Positions 60,601 to 64,000 of a DNA stretch of 64,000 bases are shown piece after piece. Positions within the stretch are counted from its first letter, which is position 1, and every line of letters begins with the position of its first letter. The position numbers and the translations under genes were made by a program. The notes beneath the pieces are model-generated. The model was not told the DNA's origin, did not search any database, and saw nothing but the letters and a program-made list of their open reading frames with translations. The stretch is from Aulostomus chinensis (Eukaryota > Chordata > Actinopteri > Syngnathiformes > Aulostomidae): NCBI GenBank assembly GCA_037954235.1, contig JBBMOA010000013.1:19528501-19592500 (forward strand), in the 5' to 3' direction.

Positions 60601-60995
60601 AGTTAATCATTGGCAGGCCACTGTGTGTTGGTTCCGTCCAGAGGTTAGAGAAAGTTAAATCCCCACCCGGTACGGCGGCGGCGGCCTTCCGGGGTGACAG
60701 CTGTTCGGCGGTTGGTCGTAAATGCTAAACGCCTGTTAGCTCGTTAGCCAGCTGTTGTTTAGGTTCATGGAGTCGGGCGGTTCAACAGAGCCGCGGAGGC
60801 AAAGTATCCCGGGTAGTTGGCGCCATTGTGTAAGAAACGGTAATATATCCCGTTTTTATTCTGTCGAGCTCGGTGTAACGGAGAAGACTAATCTGAGCAG
60901 AGGGCTAGAAGCTTTTGATGGGATGAGCTAGTTGCGCTACTGTGGAGAGTTACGGCGGAACGGTGTGCAGACTCTCCCTCACTCGGCTCCATCAT
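45536..60995 (-). CDS. ocrl: Inositol polyphosphate 5-phosphatase OCRL
   Basis: OCRL removes the 5-phosphate of PI(4,5)P2 and PI(3,4,5)P3 on endosomes, clathrin-coated pits and the trans-Golgi; human loss causes Lowe syndrome. The 23 constitutive exons give about 969 aa, and a 24-nt microexon adds 8. Order: PH-like fold (about 1-115), proline-rich linker (116-270), 5-phosphatase (about 290-645), ASH domain (about 647-780) and RhoGAP-like domain (about 800-969). Catalytic motifs are intact: GTWNVNGQSP, GFQELDLS, NSHLAAH, WLGDLNYRL, PAWCDRILW and TSDHKPVSS. It is OCRL rather than INPP5B because of FQELDLSTEAFFY, YVSKDSV, KLIDL, EDLFQTPGLQEEL and IPDSIPG. The linker is longer than in human OCRL (901 aa). 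As in the family, the RhoGAP part lacks an arginine finger. Only the first coding exon is uncertain. Confidence 0.95.
46188..46299 (-). CDS. ocrl: ocrl exon 22 (RhoGAP-like)
   Basis: Encodes LISQLPRAHRNVFRYLMAFL then KELLKHSHNNNLTASLI. Confidence 0.95.
46424..46551 (-). CDS. ocrl: ocrl exon 21 (RhoGAP-like)
   Basis: Encodes GCNHSVAEALLIFLEALPEP then VVCYELYQRCLDCAHDS. Confidence 0.95.
47027..47111 (-). CDS. ocrl: ocrl exon 20 (RhoGAP-like)
   Basis: Encodes EDLFQTPGLQEELQSIIDCL and DTSIPDSI. The position where active RhoGAPs carry the arginine finger has none, as in other OCRL proteins. Confidence 0.93.
47533..47652 (-). CDS. ocrl: ocrl exon 19
   Basis: Encodes EKSKVSFLMADGVSTEDKPL then KIPKEVWILVNHLFTKSCDQ, the start of the RhoGAP-like domain. 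Confidence 0.95.
47653..49610 (-). other. ocrl: ocrl intron 18 region with microexon and G-run
   Basis: Apart from the 24-nt microexon it has no recognisable exon. A G-run of about 17 is at 47785-47801, inside the shorter intron copy after the microexon. Confidence 0.6.
48889..48912 (-). CDS. ocrl: ocrl 24-nt microexon (8 residues)
   Basis: Between GCTCAG and GTAAAA lie exactly 24 nt in phase 0 encoding GEDSFMEK. Human OCRL isoform a has the near-identical GEDSFLEK at this place (from memory, exon 18a). Inclusion changes LIDLE to LIDLG. Confidence 0.85.
49611..49846 (-). CDS. ocrl: ocrl exon 18 (ASH domain, clathrin box)
   Basis: Encodes YVSKDSVTLLNSGEDSIEDI, then SGNYLPSCFG and KLIDL at the donor. 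Spliced to exon 19 it reads LIDLE, a canonical clathrin box. Confidence 0.96.
50199..50364 (-). CDS. ocrl: ocrl exon 17 (ASH domain)
   Basis: Encodes FTFENVKFRQLQRERFLIKN, then GQVPCHFAFIPKLNDSQYCK, the ASH domain that helps bind Rab GTPases. Confidence 0.95.
50467..50577 (-). CDS. ocrl: ocrl exon 16
   Basis: Encodes VKVVNEQRHKKVFEEIVRAM and onward, linking the phosphatase to the ASH domain. Confidence 0.93.
51063..51198 (-). CDS. ocrl: ocrl exon 15 (catalytic motifs)
   Basis: Encodes SGKCRVPAWCDRILWRG and HMELQTSDHKPVSSLFKMG, the two signature motifs of type II 5-phosphatases. Confidence 0.97.
51399..51508 (-). CDS. ocrl: ocrl exon 14 (5-phosphatase)
   Basis: Encodes GEITFIPTYKYDPKTDRWDS, the conserved FxPTYKYD region. 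Confidence 0.95.
51682..51793 (-). CDS. ocrl: ocrl exon 13 (5-phosphatase)
   Basis: Encodes VVIWLGDLNYRLFMYDAAEV and onward, the WLGDLNYR motif. Confidence 0.95.
52224..52405 (-). CDS. ocrl: ocrl exon 12 (5-phosphatase)
   Basis: Encodes [38 protein letters not shown] and onward. Confidence 0.95.
52532..52648 (-). CDS. ocrl: ocrl exon 11 (5-phosphatase)
   Basis: Encodes VRIIRLVGMMLVVFVNK through EHVGTGIMGKM. The donor is ATG|GTTTGT. Confidence 0.95.
52852..52966 (-). CDS. ocrl: ocrl exon 10 (5-phosphatase)
   Basis: Encodes FQELDLSTEAFFYMDSSKEQ and onward; the FQELDL motif supplies the metal-binding Glu. Confidence 0.95.
53071..53172 (-). CDS. ocrl: ocrl exon 9 (5-phosphatase)
   Basis: Encodes FFTGTWNVNGQSPDSSLESW, the first conserved 5-phosphatase motif, and PPDIYALG. 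Confidence 0.95.
53274..53447 (-). CDS. ocrl: ocrl exon 8
   Basis: Ends with SGQ-like SQAGQREYLIKHRLGKKENE and YVDIQNFR, the lead-in to the 5-phosphatase domain. Confidence 0.92.
53541..53784 (-). CDS. ocrl: ocrl exon 7 (FEDHF, SH3-type motif)
   Basis: Starts AQSLASDFGFEDHF; human OCRL has GFEDNF, an AP-2 binding motif. A proline-rich run, EPPPVPPLPPRKASYSPSTP, follows and contains a PxxPxR SH3-ligand pattern. Confidence 0.88.
53884..54072 (-). CDS. ocrl: ocrl exon 6 (proline-rich linker)
   Basis: Encodes a Pro/Ser/Asn-rich segment, including IPPRGPVPIPPQR, with no clear equivalent in human OCRL. Phases agree on both sides. Confidence 0.8.
54119..54151. repeat. (CA)n microsatellite
   Basis: CA run with a CAAA interruption in ocrl intron 5, about 45 bp upstream of exon 6. 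Confidence 0.9.
54152..55630 (-). other. ocrl: ocrl intron 5
   Basis: No exon or clear repeat family recognised; AT-rich, with A-runs. Confidence 0.5.
55631..55744 (-). CDS. ocrl: ocrl exon 5 (end of PH domain)
   Basis: Encodes CVRIRIKGEKAPELLLELED and onward. The true acceptor is CTCTAG; a second AG 10 nt inside would create an immediate stop. A CA/TG repeat lies just upstream. Confidence 0.9.
55757..55838. repeat. Imperfect CA/CG microsatellite
   Basis: Alternating CA with CG units (purine-pyrimidine alternation). Its proximal edge lies about 12 nt from the acceptor of ocrl exon 5. Confidence 0.92.
56182..56220 (-). CDS. ocrl: ocrl exon 4 (PH domain, first clathrin box)
   Basis: 39 nt encoding EAEEALLIDFSVE. 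LLIDF occupies the place of the first clathrin box (LIDIA) of human OCRL. Confidence 0.9.
56491..56582 (-). CDS. ocrl: ocrl exon 3 (PH domain)
   Basis: Encodes LGVLATPDAVVSRPVAQLSI and onward. Phases match exons 2 and 4. Confidence 0.85.
57671..58122. mobile_element. hAT-like non-autonomous element (MITE) relic
   Basis: The left end is TAGGGCCTGACCAATATATC. The right end read on the other strand is CAGGGCCCATCCTACGTGGG, followed within 25 bp by ACCAATATCAG. Both ends therefore share YAGGGCC and ACCAATAT words, as hAT termini do. The 8-bp flanks TTTTCAGG and TCCCCAGG differ only by three C/T changes and could be an old target duplication. No transposase remains. Confidence 0.55.
59098..59265 (+). 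mobile_element. tRNA-derived SINE relic
   Basis: tRNA-like head with A-box like GTGTGGCTCGAAGAC and good B-box GGTTCAATCCC. A body follows with GTGTCCCTCAACACTG, a form common in percomorph SINEs (from memory). Ends are approximate. Confidence 0.6.
59883..59970 (-). CDS. ocrl: ocrl exon 2 (PH domain start)
   Basis: Encodes AHTVKGQELRAGQKEPRLL and onward to SGEF. The acceptor is taken as TTGAG at 59971-59975; an alternative AAAG 18 nt further in keeps the frame. Confidence 0.75.
60583..60900 (-). promoter_or_regulatory. ocrl: CpG-rich DNA in ocrl intron 1, possible alternative 5' exon
   Basis: CpG- and GCC-rich around 60660-60830, with a good donor GAATAG|GTAAGA at 60583. All ATGs in this stretch open very short frames, so it could be an alternative non-coding first exon or simply promoter-proximal DNA. 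Confidence 0.4.
60983..60995 (-). CDS. ocrl: ocrl exon 1 candidate (start codon)
   Basis: ATGATGGAGCCGA then GTGAGG gives Met-Met-Glu-Pro plus one base. That is exactly the phase needed by exon 2 (joined MMEPTAHTVKGQELRAG), and human OCRL also starts Met-Glu-Pro. The assignment rests on phase and this short match. Confidence 0.55.
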
Positions 60996-61035
60996 GATGA
61001 CTTTTACCGGTGGTTGGCAGAAATTGTCTGGGGTA

Positions 61036-61051
61036 TATCGCCACCTGCTGC
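61036..61051 (-). promoter_or_regulatory. CTCF-like motif at ocrl promoter
   Basis: The - strand reads GCAGCAGGTGGCGATA and agrees by eye with about 14 of 16 positions of the CTCF core consensus. It sits 41 bp upstream of the proposed ocrl start codon and about 100 bp after the eva1c poly(A) signal. Confidence 0.45.
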
Positions 61052-61148
61052 TTCGGAGTGTAAGTGAGCGTTCAACTGTATTCACAGTCTGACAAAACAG
61101 AACAGCCGAAAAGAAAAGCACACCCAGCAGAAATAAATCATTAAAGAC

Positions 61149-61154
61149 TTTATT
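61149..61154 (-). terminator. eva1c: Candidate poly(A) signal of the eva1c-like gene
   Basis: AATAAA on the - strand (context ACAATAAAGTC). It is the first canonical hexamer after the eva1c-like stop codon and gives a 3'UTR of about 1.15 kb that contains a SINE. Confidence 0.55.
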
Positions 61155-62282
61155 GTTTAGAATTACTTATCCTGCAATATGTAAAATTCAACACATAAGA
61201 CAAATAATACAAATCTAGGCAAATGATATCACCTAACAAAATTGCCATAGTAACACATAACACATCAGGTGTTTATCGGTTCACTCGTATTCCATGATAC
61301 ACTCCATGGACTTTCATCTTTCATATTGTCAGACTTCCCTTGATAAATATGACTTTGAAACACAGCTGGCCATCTCTCTGGAACAACTCATTTCCATGGT
61401 CACAGTCCACTTGTATTTCATCTTTAATCATGAATACCTGGGAAGGACTCTCATCAGCTAAGGTGGAATTTTGCAAATATTATTGCAGGTAATGTTTTGC
61501 AACTTTCTAACAAACATCTGGATAAATTAATTTCACTATTGTACCATTAGATACTATTGCTTAGTCTTGAAATGTTAATGTTGATACTACCTTTTATGTG
61601 TTTTGTTTTGTTGCTTGTATGAAAATTTGGAATGAAATAGTTGATGTGTCTTTTCCTACAATCTTCAATCTATATTTGAAATTTGAATTTTTCATATATT
61701 TGTATGCAGAAATATCCATCCATCCATCCATCCATTTTCGACCACTTATCCTGTTAAGGGTCATAAGTGGGCTGGGGCCTATCCCAGCTGCCTCCAGGCG
61801 AGAGGCGGGGTTAGCCCTGGCCAGGTCACCAGTCCATCACAGGACCAACACATATAGACAGACAACCATTCACACTCACAGTCATACCTACTGTCAATTT
61901 AGAGTATCAATCAGCCTCGTCCCCTCTTGATGTCTTTGGACTGTGGGAGGAAGCTGGAGTACCAGAGAGAACCCACACAGGAACAGGGAGAACATGGAGA
62001 CTCCACACAGAAAGATCCCGTACCCGAGCCAGGACTCGAACCTGGAACCTTCTTGCTGTGAGGTGACAGTGCTGACCACTGCACCACTGTGCTGCCTATG
62101 CAGAAATATCTCAAAGTAAAAAAAAAAAAAAAAAAGATGGACCACCTTGTACATCATGGCTCTATGTGTTTCAAGTGTTAACCCTTTAGTTTAAGTGACA
62201 ACACATGGATGTTCATTTAATTCTTTTAAATTTAAAAGAGAGATGTGTGTTTAGTTTCAGTCCTAAACAATGTTCTTTAAAA
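61155..62282 (-). other. eva1c: Probable 3'UTR of the eva1c-like gene
   Basis: Lies between the stop codon and first poly(A) signal. About a third of it is the SINE copy at 61717-62096, and a T17 run (A17 on the + strand) is at 62120-62137. Confidence 0.5.
61717..62096 (-). mobile_element. tRNA-derived SINE with GGAT tail, copy 3 (full)
   Basis: Same family and orientation as the copy at 39.2 kb; about 100 bp from 61909 on are identical to it. The B-box like GGTTCGAGTCC is better kept. A perfect 14-bp target duplication TATGCAGAAATATC flanks it (61703-61716 and 62097-62110). Confidence 0.9.
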
Positions 62283-62668
62283 TTAAGTGGTGTAAGTTTT
62301 AATCTTGTGAATGGCATAAGGGCTGGAATCTCGATGTGGCCAGATGTCTCCATTGGGAAGCTCCCTGGTCTGCTCCACTCCCTGATCCGTCATCTCCACT
62401 GCTAGAGTGGAGGGGCTTAAGCGGTCAGCTGTGCGGTAGGATTGTGTGAGGCGACGGAAGGACGAGGTGTCTGAGATGTCATCGTCGTACAGGTCCTCCA
62501 TCAGCTCCTTGCGACGTCTGCGAGAGGCCTTTAGCTCATCGTTCAAGTCAGAGATCAAATCCTTCACATCCCTCACGAACGTGGAGCGAATGCCGAAGAG
62601 GCAGAGCAGGAAAATCAGACCAGCGCAGATTCCAGAGACAAAGTAGAGAGCAACTCGTTCTGGTAGAC
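62283..62668 (-). CDS. eva1c: eva1c-like last exon: membrane helix and cytoplasmic tail
   Basis: Encodes the membrane segment (about 20 hydrophobic residues after PERVALYF), then a 100-residue tail rich in Arg, Asp/Glu and Ser. Confidence 0.93.
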
Positions 62669-64000
62669 CTGGAAGAGAGGAACATTGTGATCAGAGTAAC
62701 CTCAAAACACTCGGATCTGATACACAGTTATTCACAGTCGTCCATCAAAAACCATGACAGTATCCTGTCTCCTATTTTCCAAAACCACAACTATTTAAAT
62801 TAACATATCTAAAAACACCCTCTGACTTTGTCCTCATAATGGTATGAAAACTTTGACATATAACGGCATCAAATTAATGTCAGGTAAATCCTGTGACTTT
62901 TGCGTATTTATTAATTTGTCAAAGTTACATTGTTGCTGTCTGATAATGTAGTTGAAAACACAAAAGTCCTCATAGTCATGCATTTGGGAACTTTTTTTTA
63001 AAAATAAGGTCCTTCAGTACCCAACACATCAGCTGATTTTTCTGAAATATGAATAAATGGTTGAAATGACCTCGGCCCACCGCAGCAGTTGCAGCACAAT
63101 GCGTCAGTGGACGTAGTACAAGAGCTGAAGACAGAGTCCCTATTATTGAAACCGTCTCCTCTGAGGCTTCCATAAACCAGAATCGTTAGCATTGCTAGCC
63201 TAGCCACGAATACAGAAGGTGTCAGTGCAGCTCAGATAAAGCCCCACCAGTGAGATTTATATCATATTGATCCTAAATGGATCTGCATCATGTCAGTTGT
63301 TTTATCATGAAAGCTGAGATGCTTATGAAAGTCAATAAAGAGTAAAAATTGGTGATGACACTGTCATGTCATCATATAGTAACTCTGCACTGTGCGTGTT
63401 ATATTTCCTTTGCAAACACAGCAGAGTTCAACATCTTATGAGATTTAGCCATCCCTGAAGATAAAGGACGGTACACATAGCAGGAGGTTGAATGTTTTAG
63501 GGAGTACAGGACTTCAAACCACCGATCTAACACTTCAAATTTTGACATGCTGTCCAATCCGGATGTCCACAGACGTCATACCCAACATTTTTTCAATGAT
63601 CTCCAGACAGTTGGTTAAGAGCACATGTTGAGGCCTGTAGGTGGGGCCAGTGTACCATCCACCTGCAAGTGAGAGGGTCTGGGCTCAGACGCCAGTCAAT
63701 CTCTGCAGCATTCTCTAAAAGCTCATCATGTCTTATTCTCACCGTGTGTGTAGTCTGAGATCATGAAAGGATCTGTTGACCCTCGAGCCATATCTTCCAG
63801 GAGATATCGGGGCACTGAAGAGGAAATGAGACATTTTTTACATGATGCAGCAAAGCATAGCAAAGCATAACACCCACGTTCATTACTCACCACAAGTGAA
63901 GGACACCCGCAGGTGTTTCCTGGTCCCAGGGAAACAGGGGTCCCCAAAGGTTTGCGTATCAGCCAGAACTGAACAGTTGGCCCTGCCGTGACACCTGCGT
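62283..64000 (-). CDS. eva1c: EVA1C-like lectin/membrane protein, 3' part
   Basis: EVA-1 proteins are single-pass membrane proteins; vertebrate EVA1C carries SUEL-type galactose-binding lectin domains and binds heparan sulfate and Slit (family knowledge). Three exons join in phase: 63891 to beyond 64000, 63743-63814 and 62283-62668. The first encodes a lectin end with FGDPCFPGTRKHLRVSFTC. The second is a short stalk beginning VPRYLLEDMARG. The third starts LPERVALYFVSGICAGLIFL, a membrane helix with the EVA1 signature, then a basic/acidic cytoplasmic tail (ASRRRRKELMEDLYDDDISD) ending PYAIHKIKTYTT-stop. The N-terminal part is outside the window. The lectin plus EVA1-type helix points to eva1c rather than eva1a or eva1b. 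Confidence 0.85.
62669..63742 (-). other. eva1c: eva1c-like intron
   Basis: 1.1 kb. No exon or repeat family recognised. Confidence 0.6.
63743..63814 (-). CDS. eva1c: eva1c-like exon: stalk
   Basis: 72 nt encoding VPRYLLEDMARGSTDPFMIS and DYTHG. Phases match both neighbours. Confidence 0.9.
63891..64000 (-). CDS. eva1c: eva1c-like exon: SUEL lectin domain end (runs off the window)
   Basis: Encodes CHGRANCSVLADTQTFGDPC and onward to SFTC. The Cys pattern and FGDPC...GT.K.L.V motif are those of galactose-binding lectin domains. The donor is TTGTG|GTGAGT. Confidence 0.93.

Noticed and set aside
45536..60995. Synaptojanin or INPP5B instead of OCRL
   Set aside because: No Sac1 domain is present, and the ASH-RhoGAP end and several diagnostic words match OCRL over INPP5B.
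62283..64000. SMARCA1, the human neighbour of OCRL
   Set aside because: The exons encode a galactose-binding lectin end and an EVA1-type membrane helix, nothing helicase-like.
1..64000. CRISPR arrays, operons, rRNA genes, prophage
   Set aside because: None seen; direct repeats are microsatellites or SINEs, and the gene structure is that of a vertebrate.

Overview
The window is nuclear DNA of a ray-finned (teleost) fish. The genes are split by introns with GT-AG borders, the encoded proteins are vertebrate, microsatellites (CA/GA) are dense, and several teleost-type interspersed repeats are present, including tRNA-derived SINEs ending in a GGAT tail and hAT-like debris. The species cannot be named from the sequence. 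All exon borders below were read by eye from splice sites, reading-frame phase and remembered protein families; nothing was searched.

Layout, left to right. (1) The second, prohormone-encoding exon of apelin (apln) lies at 2951-3123 on the + strand. Its signal-peptide exon is off the left edge, and a candidate 3'UTR exon lies near 8.3-10.4 kb. (2) A stretch of about 27 kb (3.1-30.3 kb) has no recognisable coding exon. It holds microsatellites, homopolymer runs, SINE debris and stretches that look like conserved regulatory DNA. (3) A ten-exon intermediate filament gene of unassigned subtype runs on the - strand (43765 to 30294) and encodes 389 aa. (4) ocrl, an inositol polyphosphate 5-phosphatase, runs on the - strand (60995 to 45536). 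Its exons encode about 969 aa, or 977 aa with a 24-nt microexon. (5) The 3' end of an eva1c-like lectin/membrane gene runs on the - strand (beyond 64000 to 62283).

ocrl and apln are convergent, as OCRL and APLN are on the human X chromosome (from memory). Here the intermediate filament gene sits between them. The three - strand genes are packed head to tail. The probable eva1c polyadenylation site is about 150 bp from the ocrl start codon, and the probable ocrl polyadenylation site is about 200 bp from the TATA box of the filament gene.

The most interesting points are: the filament gene, with a stop codon just after the rod and an Ala/Gly-rich coil-2A region; a (TG)29 repeat 8 nt upstream of its exon 9; a conserved 24-nt ocrl microexon that rewrites the clathrin box; an ocrl exon with a competing acceptor that would give an immediate stop; two strong CTCF-like motifs; and SINE copies with clear target-site duplications, one of them in the eva1c 3'UTR.
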